A stretch of DNA of 64,000 nucleotides from Nocardioides cynanchi (GTDB lineage: Bacteria > Actinomycetota > Actinomycetes > Propionibacteriales > Nocardioidaceae). The stretch covers positions 3,038,001-3,102,000 of the forward strand of contig NZ_CP044344.1 of the NCBI RefSeq assembly GCF_008761635.1, read 5' to 3'. Positions 1 to 8,877 of the stretch are shown one piece after another. Numbering within the stretch: position 1 is the first letter of the stretch; each line of letters opens with the position of its first letter. A program made the translations under genes and the position numbers. The notes under the pieces were generated by a model. That model did no database searches, had not been told where the DNA came from, and saw nothing but the letters and a program-made list of their open reading frames with translations.

Positions 1-216
1 AGCGCGGCGCTGTCGCGGGTGTCGAGCTACGACTACCTCTCGACCACCGGGGTGATCCCGCTGGGGAACCTCCTGGTCGGCTTCTCCGCGGCCACGTTCG
101 GCCTGTACCCGAGCCTCTACGGGATGAGCGCGATCGGGATCGCGGCGGCCTTGCTCGTGCTGCGCGTGCCGTCGGTGCGGCACCTGCCGCGGGGCGCCGT
201 GCCGGCCGAGACCTGA
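1..216 (+). CDS. MFS transporter, C-terminal fragment
   Basis: The reading frame is open from the first base and ends with TGA at 214-216, so only the last 71 residues of a longer protein are present. The visible part has a serine/tyrosine stretch (SRVSSYDY) followed by two hydrophobic segments, then a short basic tail. This ending is typical of 12-TM major facilitator exporters, which often carry an SRVSSYD-like motif before the last helices. The substrate cannot be told. The gene is cut by the window edge rather than broken. Confidence 0.6.
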   Translation, partial: SAALSRVSSYDYLSTTGVIPLGNLLVGFSAATFGLYPSLYGMSAIGIAAALLVLRVPSVRHLPRGAVPAET

Positions 217-225
217 CTCGGCGCG

Positions 226-1449
226 TCAGGCCGTCGTACCCGGCTCGAGCCGGGCACCGGCGGGGAGGACGGAGTCGACGGTGGAGCCGGCGCCGACGAG
301 CACGATGTCGTCGTCGACGGCCACCCGACCGGACGGGACGGCGCCGATCCTGGCGCCGGGGCCGATCTCGCACCCCACGTCCACCACCGCGGTCTGCACG
401 ACCGCGCCGGAGCGCACCACGACGTCCTCGAACAGCACGCTGTCCACCACCCGGGCTCCCTTCTCCACCACCACGCCGGGGCCGAGCACGCAGCCGTCGA
501 CCTCCCCGGCGACGTCACAGCCCGGCGAGAGCAGGCTGTCGGTCAGCCGGGCGCCGGCCCGGACCCGCGCCGCGGGTCGGTCGGGCCAGTGCGAGATCAC
601 CGGCCGGTCCCGGTGGTCGAAGACGTCGACCTTCCCGGCCAGTAGGTCGCGGTGACCCTGGAGGTAGGTCCCGGGTTGGCCGAGGTCGCGCCAGTACCCG
701 TCCAGGGGTACGGCGTGCACCGTGCCGGTCTCGATCAGTCGCGGGAGCAGGTGCTCACCGAAGTCCCCGAGGCCGCTGGAGTCGCCGTCCGCCTCGTCGT
801 CGAGCTCGGCACGCAGTGTGGCCAGCGCCCCGAGCAGGGCCTCGGTGCGGTAGACGAAGATCTCGGTGGCGACGGTCCCGGTGCTCGGACGGGCGACCTT
901 CACCTCGAGCCCGGTGACCACCCCGCCTCGACCCGTCAGCACCGCCACGTTGTCGGAGGCGTCCTTCTTGGTCACCTCCGCGGTGAGCAGGGTCGCGGTG
1001 CTCCCACGTGAGATGTGCTGCTCGACCACCGGCGCCAGGTCCATGTTGAACACGTGGTCGGCGCTGCTGACCAGCACGTGCTCGGGCGCGTGCGCGGCGA
1101 TGTCTGCCGAGAGCTTGAGCAGCAGGTCGGCGTTGCCGTCGGAGAACCCCTCCTCGCTGGTCGGCCCGGTGCCGGTCTGGGGCACCATCCGCCGGAACCC
1201 GCCGCGGTTGCGGTCCAGGCTCCAGGGGCGGCCACCGGCGAGGTAGTCGTCGATCGAGGCGACCTGGTACTGCACGCTGACCCAGACGTCGACCAGGTCG
1301 GAGTGGGCCAGGCTCGACAGCGCGAAGTCCACCAGGCGGTGCACGCCGCCGAAGGGCAGCGCCGGCTTGGCGCGCTCGCGGGTCAGCACGTCCATCCGGG
1401 AGCCCTGGCCACCGGCCTGGACGATCGCCAGCACCTGTCCTCGTCGCAT
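226..1449 (-). CDS. GlgC-like sugar-phosphate nucleotidyltransferase
   Basis: This 407-residue protein belongs to the glucose-1-phosphate adenylyltransferase family, which makes ADP-glucose for glycogen or related glucans. The N-terminal nucleotidyltransferase signature QAGGQGSRM (11-19) and RAKPALPFGG (26-35) are present, including the conserved Lys of RAKPA. The C-terminal quarter has hexapeptide-type repeats (GPGVVVEKGARV, GCEIGPGARIG) of a left-handed beta helix. The motif reads QAGGQGSRMDVLT instead of the usual LAGGxGxRLxPLT, so it may be a divergent paralogue. The ATG at 1447-1449 is preferred because the motif then starts near residue 10; longer starts run into the divergent hydrolase promoter. 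No other glycogen gene lies nearby. Confidence 0.8.
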   Translation of the reverse strand: MRRGQVLAIVQAGGQGSRMDVLTRERAKPALPFGGVHRLVDFALSSLAHSDLVDVWVSVQYQVASIDDYLAGGRPWSLDRNRGGFRRMVPQTGTGPTSEEGFSDGNADLLLKLSADIAAHAPEHVLVSSADHVFNMDLAPVVEQHISRGSTATLLTAEVTKKDASDNVAVLTGRGGVVTGLEVKVARPSTGTVATEIFVYRTEALLGALATLRAELDDEADGDSSGLGDFGEHLLPRLIETGTVHAVPLDGYWRDLGQPGTYLQGHRDLLAGKVDVFDHRDRPVISHWPDRPAARVRAGARLTDSLLSPGCDVAGEVDGCVLGPGVVVEKGARVVDSVLFEDVVVRSGAVVQTAVVDVGCEIGPGARIGAVPSGRVAVDDDIVLVGAGSTVDSVLPAGARLEPGTTA

Positions 1450-1536
1450 GCCGGGAGCCTGCCCCAGGCGTGGAGCACGCCGCCTCACCCCACCGAGGGA
1501 GGCGACTGTGGGCGCCGCCACCTACCCTCGGCCGGC

Positions 1537-2250
1537 ATGGACATCATCCTGATCCCGGGCCTGTGGCTGACCGCCCGGTCGTGGGACGCGACCGTGCCCC
1601 TGCTCGAGGCGGCCGGTCACCGGCCCCACGCCCTGACCCTGCCCGGCATGGAGGCGGTCGACGCTGACCGGTCGGCGGTGACCCGACAGGCCCACGTCGA
1701 CGCGGTGGTGGCCGCGATCGACGCGACCGACGCCGCGGAGGGCCCGGTCCTGCTGGTGGGCCACTCGATGGGTGGCGTCCTGGCCTGGGCCGCGGCCGCC
1801 GCCCGGCTCGACCGGGTGGCGGGGGTGGTCTTCCTGGCCAGCGAGCCCGACATCCCCGACGAGTCCGACTCGATGTTCCCGGTGGAGGGCGGCGAGGTCC
1901 CGCTTCCGGCATGGGACTTCTTCGACGACGAGATGGTCGCCGACCTCGACGACGACCTGCGCCGCCGGATCCGCGCGACCTCCGTGCCCTCACCGCTCAC
2001 TGCCGTGACCGACCGCCTGGCCTTCGGCGACGACGGCCTCTACGACCTGCCGGTCACCATGGTCACGGCGGAGTACGACGCCGCCCAGCTCCAGGAGTGG
2101 ACCGCTGCCGGGGAGTCCGGCACCGAGGAGATCGCCAAGCTCCGCCAGGTCCGCTGGGTCGACCTCCACAGCGGTCACTGGCCCCAGTTCAGCCGACCCG
2201 GCGACACCGCGCAGGTGATCCTGGAAGCCGCCCGCGACACCCGCGGCTGA
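1537..2250 (+). CDS. Alpha/beta hydrolase
   Basis: A 237-residue single-domain alpha/beta hydrolase. The nucleophile elbow GHSMGG places the catalytic Ser at residue 77, the oxyanion-region motif IPGLWLTARSW lies at the N terminus, and a late GHWPQF supplies the expected His. The length and the N-terminal MDIILIPG start resemble small esterase-like hydrolases of actinobacteria. It is divergent from the GlgC-like gene and nearly touches the convergent antiporter gene. Substrate unknown. Confidence 0.85.
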   Translation: MDIILIPGLWLTARSWDATVPLLEAAGHRPHALTLPGMEAVDADRSAVTRQAHVDAVVAAIDATDAAEGPVLLVGHSMGGVLAWAAAAARLDRVAGVVFLASEPDIPDESDSMFPVEGGEVPLPAWDFFDDEMVADLDDDLRRRIRATSVPSPLTAVTDRLAFGDDGLYDLPVTMVTAEYDAAQLQEWTAAGESGTEEIAKLRQVRWVDLHSGHWPQFSRPGDTAQVILEAARDTRG

Positions 2251-2253
2251 GCC

Positions 2254-3711
2254 TCAGCGGGCCTTGAAGAGGCCGGCGACCAGGGCGTCGTCGGCGGCCA
2301 GGGCGAGCACCTCGTCGCCGGCCACGAGCTCGGTGGTCCCACGCACCTGCACCAGCCGCCCCGACCGGCTGACCATGCTGATCCAGACGTCCTCCTCGAG
2401 CGGCAGGTCGCCGATCGTGGTGCCGTCGGCGGCCGACCCGGCCTCGACCTCGAAGCGGTGCAACCCCTCGGGCTCGTCCCTGAAGCGCATCCCGAGCGCC
2501 CATGGCTCGGGCTCGACCACCCGCATCCGCACCTCCCACACCCGGGCGAGGGTCGGCACCAGCCCGCCCTGGACCAGCACGGAGACCAGCACCACGACGA
2601 AGATCACCGCATAGATCCGCTCCCCGCCGCGGACGCCCTCGGCGAGCACGTACGTGCCGAGCAGGATGGGCACCGCGCCCTTGAGCCCGGCCCAGAGCAC
2701 GAATGCGCGCTCGCCACGACGCAGGCGGATCGGGGCGATCACCAGCCCGACGAACACCGGCCGGACGACCAGGATCAGCAGCGCGGCCAGGGCCAGGCCG
2801 GTCCAGCCGCGGCCGTGCCCGAAGGCCTGCGAGATCGGGATCGACAGGCCGAGCACGGTGAAGGCGACGATCTCCCCGAGGCTGCTGGCCGCCGAGGCGA
2901 AGCGCTCGATCTCCCGTTTGTACGGCGCCCGGACGTCGCCGACCAGGATCCCGGCGAGCAGCACCGCGAGGAAGCCGGACCCGTGCGCGAGTGTCGTGAC
3001 GCCGTACACGAGGAGGGCGAAGGCCACCGCCCGCAGCGGGTACAGCGCCTCGTTGGGCAGCGGTACGTGCTGGAGGAGCCACCGCAGACCGAGGCCGCCG
3101 GCGACGCCCAGGACGATGCCGAGCACCATCTGGAGCGCGAACTCGCCGGCGCCGTGCGCGACCGCACCCCAGCCGGCCCCGGTGGCGCCGAGGATCGCGA
3201 GCATCAGCGCGATGCCCACGGGGTCGTTGGCGCCGGACTCCCCCTCGAGCAGCGTGCCGGTGCGGCCGGACACCTCGCGGCGTCCGAGCACGGAGAAGAC
3301 CACGGCGGGGTCGGTGGGAGCCAGGGCGGTCCCCAACAGCAGGGCGCCCCGCCAGTCGAACCCGAACAAGCCGTGCGCGAGGAGGGCGACCGCACCGCCG
3401 GTCACGAACGTCCCCGCGACACCGAGCCAGACCACCCCGCCGGCGACCGGGCGGAACCTCTTCATGCCGATGTGCATCCCGCCGTCGAACAGGATCAGTA
3501 CCAGCGCGACCGTGACGATGCGCTGGTCGGTCCGGATCGAGAGCGAGCCCAGCTCGTGGGGCCAGAGGTCGGCACAGACCGACGCCGCCACCAGGAAGAT
3601 CGCCGGGGCGGGGATCCGCAGCCGCTCGCTGAGCCGGCTCGAGCCGGCGGCGGCGAGCACCGCGAGGGCGCAGGCGACGACCACGAGCGCGAAGGGGGCG
3701 ACATCGTGCAC
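2254..3711 (-). CDS. CPA1 family potassium or sodium/proton antiporter
   Basis: An integral membrane protein of 485 residues with about 12 hydrophobic helices. Conserved CPA1 motifs are GTALAPTDPAVVFSVL and LEGESGANDPVG, which carries the ion-binding Asn-Asp pair. The C-terminal part, about residue 390 on, is a soluble TrkA_C (RCK_C) domain with GDEVLALAADDA, typical of NhaP2/CvrA-type antiporters controlled by nucleotides or ions. The start is GTG at 3709-3711 with AGGAGA a few bases upstream. It likely exchanges K+ or Na+ for H+ across the membrane in pH and volume control; the cation is not readable from the sequence. Confidence 0.88.
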   Translation of the reverse strand: MHDVAPFALVVVACALAVLAAAGSSRLSERLRIPAPAIFLVAASVCADLWPHELGSLSIRTDQRIVTVALVLILFDGGMHIGMKRFRPVAGGVVWLGVAGTFVTGGAVALLAHGLFGFDWRGALLLGTALAPTDPAVVFSVLGRREVSGRTGTLLEGESGANDPVGIALMLAILGATGAGWGAVAHGAGEFALQMVLGIVLGVAGGLGLRWLLQHVPLPNEALYPLRAVAFALLVYGVTTLAHGSGFLAVLLAGILVGDVRAPYKREIERFASAASSLGEIVAFTVLGLSIPISQAFGHGRGWTGLALAALLILVVRPVFVGLVIAPIRLRRGERAFVLWAGLKGAVPILLGTYVLAEGVRGGERIYAVIFVVVLVSVLVQGGLVPTLARVWEVRMRVVEPEPWALGMRFRDEPEGLHRFEVEAGSAADGTTIGDLPLEEDVWISMVSRSGRLVQVRGTTELVAGDEVLALAADDALVAGLFKAR

Positions 3712-3777
3712 GGGCGTCTCCTGGGGTCGAGGGCATCACCGCCGACCAGACTTCCCGGCACTCCGCCGTGCAGCCTA

Positions 3778-3809
3778 GCGACAACCGGGCCCGGCGGGCT
3801 GGTTGTCGC
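3778..3809. repeat. 9-bp inverted repeat between divergent genes
   Basis: GCGACAACC at 3778-3786 is exactly complementary to GGTTGTCGC at 3801-3809, with a 14-base GC-rich loop. It sits between the GTG of the antiporter (3711, minus) and the GTG of the SDR-like gene (3861, plus). No gene ends here, so a terminator role is unlikely; a protein-binding site or 5'-UTR hairpin fits better. Confidence 0.4.
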
Positions 3810-3860
3810 CGACCCCGGGCGGGTGAGGTGGGTCGACCGGGGACCGGCGAGACTGACCGG

Positions 3861-4907
3861 GTGACCACGGTTCTGGTGCTCGGTGCGACCGGCTACGTCG
3901 GCTCGCGGCTCGTGCCGGCCCTGCTCGACGAGGGGTACGACGTGGTGGCGGCGTCGTCGTCGGCGCCGGACCCGGAGCGCTTCGCCTGGGGCCACCGTGT
4001 CGTCTGGCGCCGGTGCGACGTGACCGACGCCGCGGCCGTGGGCCGGGCGGTCGACGACGTGGACGCGGTCTGCTACCTCGTCCACTCGCTCGACGAGCGC
4101 GACTTCACCGCCCGCGACCGCGTCGGCGCCGAGCACGTCCGCGACGCGGTGACCGCTGCCGGGGTCGGGCGGCTGGTCTACCTCTCCGGCCTGATCCCGG
4201 CCCTGGCGCCGGGCGAGCGTCAGTCGGCCCATCTCGCCTCACGGCTCGAGGTCGAGCAGATCCTGTCCGAGGCGGGGTGCCCGACCCTGACCCTGCGGGC
4301 CGGGGTAGTCCTCGGCGCCGGCTCCACGTCGTACGAGGTGATCCGGCAGCTGGCGTCGCTGCTGCTGGTCCAGCCGATCCCGCGCTGGCTGGACACCCGC
4401 GTGCAGCCGGTCGCCGTCACCGACGTGGTCCGGGCCCTGGTCGAGGGGCTCGCGGGCAATGCGACCGGCTCCCTCGACGTCGGGGGTCCCGACGTGGTGC
4501 CCTACCCCCGGCTGCTCGGCGCCTACGCCCGGGCTGCCCGGCTGCCCCGGCTGCGCGTGCCGGCCCTGGTCGCGCCGGTGACCGCGGTCGGCGTCGGTAC
4601 GGCGCTCCTGGTCGGGGCGCCCTTCTGGACCGTGACCGCCCTGGTCGAGAGCCTCCAGCACGACATGGTCTGCCGCCCCGGTCACACCTGGGAGCCAGAC
4701 GGCGAGCCGCTGCTCGGCGTCGGCGAGGCGATGGCCCGGGCGGTCGGCCGCCGTGGCCCGGAGGTGGCCGAGGCTCCGCTGCCCAGCGACCCGGCCTGGA
4801 CCCGGATGCGGGCCCCACTCCTGGACCGCCTGCACGCCCCGACGGTGCTGCGAGCCGGTGCCAGCCTGGCCCGGCGCCGCGTGACCGGTCTGCTCAACCG
4901 TCCTTGA
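3861..4907 (+). CDS. NAD(P)H-binding SDR-like protein (NmrA/NDUFA9-like)
   Basis: A 348-residue atypical short-chain dehydrogenase with the N-terminal dinucleotide motif LGATGYVGSRL and a DVDAVCYLVHSL strand typical of NmrA/epimerase-like proteins. The C-terminal 100 residues carry one hydrophobic stretch (about 235-265). The GTG at 3861 is chosen because it places the Rossmann motif at the extreme N terminus. The last 14 bases overlap the convergent zinc-finger gene. A paralogue with the same YLVHSLD-x-x-DF motif lies at 49029-49925. Substrate unknown. Confidence 0.78.
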   Translation: MTTVLVLGATGYVGSRLVPALLDEGYDVVAASSSAPDPERFAWGHRVVWRRCDVTDAAAVGRAVDDVDAVCYLVHSLDERDFTARDRVGAEHVRDAVTAAGVGRLVYLSGLIPALAPGERQSAHLASRLEVEQILSEAGCPTLTLRAGVVLGAGSTSYEVIRQLASLLLVQPIPRWLDTRVQPVAVTDVVRALVEGLAGNATGSLDVGGPDVVPYPRLLGAYARAARLPRLRVPALVAPVTAVGVGTALLVGAPFWTVTALVESLQHDMVCRPGHTWEPDGEPLLGVGEAMARAVGRRGPEVAEAPLPSDPAWTRMRAPLLDRLHAPTVLRAGASLARRRVTGLLNRP

Positions 4908-5208
4908 CGCACCGCGTCGCCCAGGGCCGGGCCTCGAGCCGGCCCTCGGGGATCGGCTCGCCGCAGACCTCGCAGACGCCGTAGGTGCCCTCGACGACGA
5001 GCTGGCGGGCACGTCGTACCTCGGTGAGCATGGCCAGCAGGGCCTCCTGGGTGGACACGGCCGCCAGCCGGTCGACCGCCATCGAGGTGCCCTCCCCGAC
5101 CCGCTTGCCGAACGAGATCGAGCCGATCTCGGCCGGCAGCCGGGTGAGCTCGGCCAGCTCGGCCTCGAGCTCGGCCTCGCGCGCAGCGAGGATCACGTCG
5201 GGTTCCAT
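4894..5208 (-). CDS. TraR/DksA-like C4 zinc-finger protein with altered fourth ligand
   Basis: A 104-residue protein with an N-terminal alpha-helical hairpin rich in Ala/Glu and a C-terminal zinc-finger region. Cys79, Cys82 and Cys100 match the family spacing C-x2-C-x17-C-x2-C, but the fourth position is Asp103 in the ending RCVKDG. Family members bind the RNA polymerase secondary channel (DksA, TraR) or have unassigned roles in actinobacteria. The ATG at 5206-5208 gives the right family length. It ends inside the 3' end of the convergent SDR-like gene. Confidence 0.8.
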   Translation of the reverse strand: MEPDVILAAREAELEAELAELTRLPAEIGSISFGKRVGEGTSMAVDRLAAVSTQEALLAMLTEVRRARQLVVEGTYGVCEVCGEPIPEGRLEARPWATRCVKDG

Positions 5209-5244
5209 CTCTCCAGCGTAGGTCGGCCCGGCTAGCGTGGCCGC

Positions 5245-5688
5245 ATGCTCTCCGCCCACCGCAGCTTCGTGACCTCCTCCGCCCCCGACACGGTCCACGC
5301 CTACCTCGCCGACTTCACCCACGCCGAGGAGTGGGACCCCGGCACGGTCGAGTGCACCCGCCTCGACGGTGACGGCGGTGTCGGCACCCGCTACCGCAAC
5401 GTGTCGTCGTTCCTGGGCCGCACGACCGAGGTGCAGTACGTCGCCGAGGAGATCACCGCGCCGACGTTCGTGCACTTCGCCGGTCACAACGCGCAGTTCG
5501 AGGGTCACGACCGGATCCGGCTCGAGGCCGTCGGAGGTGGCACCCAGGTGACCTACGACGCGTCGTTCTCCTTCAAGGGGGCCAGCAAGGTCGCCGTCCC
5601 GCTGGTCGCGCTCTACCTCCCGATCCTGGCCAACAAGACCGTGGCACAGCTCAAGCAGTCGCTGGATCGCCTTGGCCCGGCCGCCTGA
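5245..5688 (+). CDS. SRPBCC (polyketide cyclase/START-like) protein
   Basis: A 147-residue protein of the SRPBCC superfamily, small helix-grip proteins that bind hydrophobic ligands. The N terminus has the typical strand followed by DTVHAYLADFTHAEEWDPG, and the C terminus the long helix that closes the cavity (LANKTVAQLKQSLDRL). It starts a tightly packed run of plus-strand genes: its stop overlaps the following gene by 17 bp. Ligand unknown. Confidence 0.75.
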   Translation: MLSAHRSFVTSSAPDTVHAYLADFTHAEEWDPGTVECTRLDGDGGVGTRYRNVSSFLGRTTEVQYVAEEITAPTFVHFAGHNAQFEGHDRIRLEAVGGGTQVTYDASFSFKGASKVAVPLVALYLPILANKTVAQLKQSLDRLGPAA

Positions 5689-6298
5689 CCAGCGCTTCCA
5701 GGGCACCATCGCCGGCCTGGGCTCGACCAGCGGTGTGCGGGTGGTGGTCGGCTGGTGGGAGGCGTCGCCGTACGGCGCCTTCGCCGACGTGATGCTCGCC
5801 CAGCCCGACGGCACCCGGGTGCTCCTGGCTCCCGACGCGCAGATCGCGGACTTCGTGGCCGGCACCTACTCCTTCGACCGGGTCGAGGTGGCACCGGTGG
5901 TGGTCGCGCGCACCGCGGCGACGGTGCACGTCCGTGCCGGCGCCCTCGACCTGTCGTACGACGTGGGCTCGCGCGCCCCGCTGGGCCGGCTCCTGCAGCT
6001 GGTCCCGCGCGCCCTCGCCACCAGCCCCGGCTGGAGCCGGGTGACCGACCCGGTCGCGCGGCTGGTCCTCCGGGGGGTGCGGACCCGCGGCTCGGCCGGA
6101 GGCGGCCGGACCGAGGTCTACGGAGCGACCGACCTGCACCGGATCGTGCGCCTCGACGGGACCTGGCAGGGGCGGCCGCTGGGCGACCTGCGACCGCTGA
6201 CACCCGAGCCGGGCTTCGGCTTCGGGTCGACCCCACCGGCGCCGTCGGTGACCACCCTGGTGACGACGGTCCGCGACGCGCCTAGCCTGACCTCGTGA
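5672..6298 (+). CDS. Hypothetical protein in SRPBCC-cupin cluster
   Basis: A 208-residue protein with no motif I recognise. It is Val/Ala/Asp rich, mainly beta-strand-like in character, with no signal peptide or membrane helix. The likely start is TTG at 5672, inside the end of the preceding gene, and the stop TGA overlaps the GTG of the next gene, so it is probably translated as part of one transcript. A later in-frame start cannot be excluded. Codon use is the same as that of its neighbours. Confidence 0.6.
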   Translation: MARPPDQRFQGTIAGLGSTSGVRVVVGWWEASPYGAFADVMLAQPDGTRVLLAPDAQIADFVAGTYSFDRVEVAPVVVARTAATVHVRAGALDLSYDVGSRAPLGRLLQLVPRALATSPGWSRVTDPVARLVLRGVRTRGSAGGGRTEVYGATDLHRIVRLDGTWQGRPLGDLRPLTPEPGFGFGSTPPAPSVTTLVTTVRDAPSLTS

Positions 6299-6717
6299 CG
6301 AACGACTCCGACCAGACGGGCCCGGCCCACGGCGATCCGGCCCGGCCCTGCACCCACGTCCCCGGCGACGCGCTGAGCGAGGCCGACCCGACCCCGGGGA
6401 TGACCCGCCGCCTCGCGTCGCACACCGAGGGCATGTGGACCGGCACCGTCGACACCGAGCCCGGCACGGTGTCGGGGTGGCACCACCACGGCGAGAACGA
6501 GACCACCATCTACATCGTCAGCGGGGTGATGCGGATCGAGTCCGGACCCGGCGGCCGCGAGGTCGTCGAGGCCGGGCCCGGCGACTTCCTGCGAGTACCG
6601 GCCGGCGCCGTGCACCGCGAGTCCAACCCCACCGGCGACCCGGCGCGGGCCGTGGTCGTGCGCTGCGGCAGCGGCGAGCCGACCTTCAACACCGACGGCC
6701 CGGCGCCCGACGCCTGA
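6295..6717 (+). CDS. Cupin domain protein
   Basis: A 140-residue single-domain cupin. Motif 1 is WHHHGENETTIYIVSG, with the metal-binding His/Glu pattern, and motif 2 is GDFLRVPAGAVHRE, with the final His. Such small cupins bind a divalent metal and act as dioxygenases, isomerases or sensors. GTG at 6295 overlaps the upstream stop by 4 bp, indicating translational coupling. Confidence 0.8.
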   Translation: MTNDSDQTGPAHGDPARPCTHVPGDALSEADPTPGMTRRLASHTEGMWTGTVDTEPGTVSGWHHHGENETTIYIVSGVMRIESGPGGREVVEAGPGDFLRVPAGAVHRESNPTGDPARAVVVRCGSGEPTFNTDGPAPDA

Positions 6718-6756
6718 GCCAGCTCCACCACCCGCACCACCACGAGGAGAGCCGGC

Positions 6757-7623
6757 ATGTCGATGATCACCCTGAAGGACGGACGCGACCTCGAGGTCGA
6801 GGTCAGCGGGCCGGAGGCCGGCGACGTCGTGGTCTTCCACCACGGCACACCGGGCGGCTCGGAGCAGGCCAGGTTCATGGCCCGCGCCGTGCACGCCCGC
6901 GGGCTGCGACTGGTGACGTGGTCGCGTCCCGGGTACGGCGCCTCGACCCGGCAGGCGGGCCGCACCGTCGCCGACGTGGTCGCCGACACCACCGCGGTGC
7001 TCGACCACCTGGGTGCGCAGACCTGCCTCGTGGCCGGCTGGTCCGGCGGCGGGCCGCATGCCCTGGCCTGTGGCGCGCTCCTGGCGGACCGCGTGCGTGG
7101 CGTGCTCTGCATCGCCGGCGTCGCGCCGTACGGCGTGACAGGGCTGGACTTCCTGGCCGGCATGGGCGCGGACAACATCGAGGAGTTCGGCGAGGCGCTG
7201 CGGGGTGAGGACGCGCTGCGCACCTGGCTGGACGCCCAGCGTCCCGAGATGCTGGAGCTGACCGCCGACCAGGTCGCCGACTCGCTGGGCAACCTGATCC
7301 CGCCGGTCGACGCCGCGGTGCTGACCGGTGAGTTCTCCGAGGACCTCGCCTCGGAGTTCCGCCAGGCACTGTCGGTCGGCGTCGACGGCTGGCTCGACGA
7401 CGACCTGGCCTTCACCCGTCCCTGGGGCTTCGACCTGGCCGGGATCGCGGTGCCGACCTACCTCTGGCAGGGCAGCGACGACCTGATGGTGCCGTTCGCG
7501 CACGGGCAGTGGCTGGCCGGGCAGATCCCCGGCGTCACCGCGCACCTCGAGCAGGGTGAGGGCCACCTCTCGGTCGGGATCGGTGCCTTCTACCGGATGC
7601 TCGACGAGCTGACCGGCGCGTGA
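6757..7623 (+). CDS. Alpha/beta hydrolase
   Basis: A 288-residue hydrolase with HHGTPGG near the oxyanion hole, nucleophile elbow GWSGGG (Ser96), Asp in a QGSDDLMVPF strand and the late catalytic His in GEGHLS. The protein matches the general proline-iminopeptidase/epoxide-hydrolase-like fold class rather than lipases. A ribosome-binding site GAGGAGAG lies 7 bases before the ATG. The upstream cupin ends 39 bp before, so they may be co-transcribed. Confidence 0.85.
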   Translation: MSMITLKDGRDLEVEVSGPEAGDVVVFHHGTPGGSEQARFMARAVHARGLRLVTWSRPGYGASTRQAGRTVADVVADTTAVLDHLGAQTCLVAGWSGGGPHALACGALLADRVRGVLCIAGVAPYGVTGLDFLAGMGADNIEEFGEALRGEDALRTWLDAQRPEMLELTADQVADSLGNLIPPVDAAVLTGEFSEDLASEFRQALSVGVDGWLDDDLAFTRPWGFDLAGIAVPTYLWQGSDDLMVPFAHGQWLAGQIPGVTAHLEQGEGHLSVGIGAFYRMLDELTGA

Positions 7624-7636
7624 GCGCGGCCGCCTG

Positions 7637-8569
7637 ATGGAGCGGCACTGGATCGCCGAGCGGCCCGGCGGGTTGGAGGTCTTCGACCTCGTGCCGTACG
7701 ACCCGCCGGCACCGGCGGCCGGCGAGGTCACGGTGCGGGTGCGGGCCGCGGGCGTCAACCCGGCGGACGCCAAGCACGTGAAGGTCGGCAGGGCGGAGGA
7801 CTTCCCGCGGGGCGTCGGCTACGAGATCGCCGGGGTGCTCACCGCGGTCGGCCCCGGGACCGAGATCGCCTCGGGCGGGGGCGTGGTCGGTGACGCGGTG
7901 CTCGCCTTCCGGGTGCGGGGCGGCTGGGCCACCGCGATCACGGTGCCGGCCCGAGACGTCTTCGCCAAGCCCGCCTCCCTCTCGTTCGAGGAGGCCGCCA
8001 ACCTCCTCCTGGCCGCCACCACCGCCTCGGAGATGCTGCACGTGACCGGGGTCGCGCCCGGCGAGACCGTGGTCGTGCACGGCGCCTCGGGCGCGGTGGG
8101 GGTCAGCCTGCTGCAGCAGGCGGCCCGCCTCGGACTGCGCGTGCTGGGCACCTGCAGCGAGTCCCGCTTCGACGAGGTACGGCGCTTCGGCGGCGAGCCG
8201 GTCGGCTACGGCCCCGGGCTGGAGTCCCGGCTGCGGGCCGCGGCGCCCGACGGTTTCGACGCCGCGCTGGACTGCGTCGGCACCGAGGAGGCGGTCGACG
8301 TCTCGCTCTCGCTGGTGCCCGACCGTGACCGGATCGTCACGATCGCAGCCAAGCAGCGCGGTGCCCAGGTCGGGATCCGGGTGATCGGCGGCGACCTGCC
8401 CGAGAGCGCTGCCTATCGCGACGGCGTACGCGCGGAGCTCGTCCGGCTGGCCGGGGAGGGCGGGCTCGTGGTGCCGATGGCCCGGACCTTCCCGCTCGAG
8501 CAGGCGCTGGCCGCCGCCGACCTCCTCGCCGGTGGGCACCCCGGCGGGAAGGTCGCGCTGATCCCCTGA
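7637..8569 (+). CDS. Zinc-independent MDR family NADPH:quinone reductase-like protein
   Basis: A 310-residue medium-chain dehydrogenase/reductase. The N-terminal GroES-like domain has AAGVNPADAKHVK in place of the Zn-alcohol-dehydrogenase ligands, and the Rossmann motif VHGASGAVGVSLLQQA appears in mid-protein. The lack of Cys/His zinc ligands places it with quinone oxidoreductases and zeta-crystallin-like enzymes. It follows the hydrolase by 13 bp and is probably in the same operon. The physiological acceptor is unknown. Confidence 0.85.
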   Translation: MERHWIAERPGGLEVFDLVPYDPPAPAAGEVTVRVRAAGVNPADAKHVKVGRAEDFPRGVGYEIAGVLTAVGPGTEIASGGGVVGDAVLAFRVRGGWATAITVPARDVFAKPASLSFEEAANLLLAATTASEMLHVTGVAPGETVVVHGASGAVGVSLLQQAARLGLRVLGTCSESRFDEVRRFGGEPVGYGPGLESRLRAAAPDGFDAALDCVGTEEAVDVSLSLVPDRDRIVTIAAKQRGAQVGIRVIGGDLPESAAYRDGVRAELVRLAGEGGLVVPMARTFPLEQALAAADLLAGGHPGGKVALIP

Positions 8570-8642
8570 GCCGATCCGGGCGACCCGTCCGTCCACCCCG
8601 GGCACCCGATCCACGCCTGCCGGGTCGTGCGATGCTCCCCGC

Positions 8643-8864
8643 ATGCTGCTGCGACGGATCCTGGTGCTCGCGGTCGCGGTCGCCTACGTCGGCTATCGCG
8701 GCTACCTCCGCTTGGCGCTGGCCCGCGCCCGGCGCCGGGGCGACGTCGCGCGTGAGCAGGTCCTGCGGCGGCGTTCGGCCGCGATCACAAGGTGGGCGGT
8801 CGGGGGCGCGCTCGTGGTGATGGCGTTCCTGGTGCTGCTGGTGGTGCTCAACTCGCGCCAGTGA
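8643..8864 (+). CDS. Small membrane protein, hypothetical
   Basis: A 73-residue protein with two predicted membrane segments (about 3-20 and 50-68) separated by an Arg-rich loop (RARRRGDVAREQVLRRR). The start ATG at 8643 follows typical actinobacterial spacing after the oxidoreductase. The positive-inside rule puts the loop in the cytoplasm. No known family assigned. Confidence 0.6.
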   Translation: MLLRRILVLAVAVAYVGYRGYLRLALARARRRGDVAREQVLRRRSAAITRWAVGGALVVMAFLVLLVVLNSRQ

Positions 8865-8877
8865 CCAACCGGTGGGC

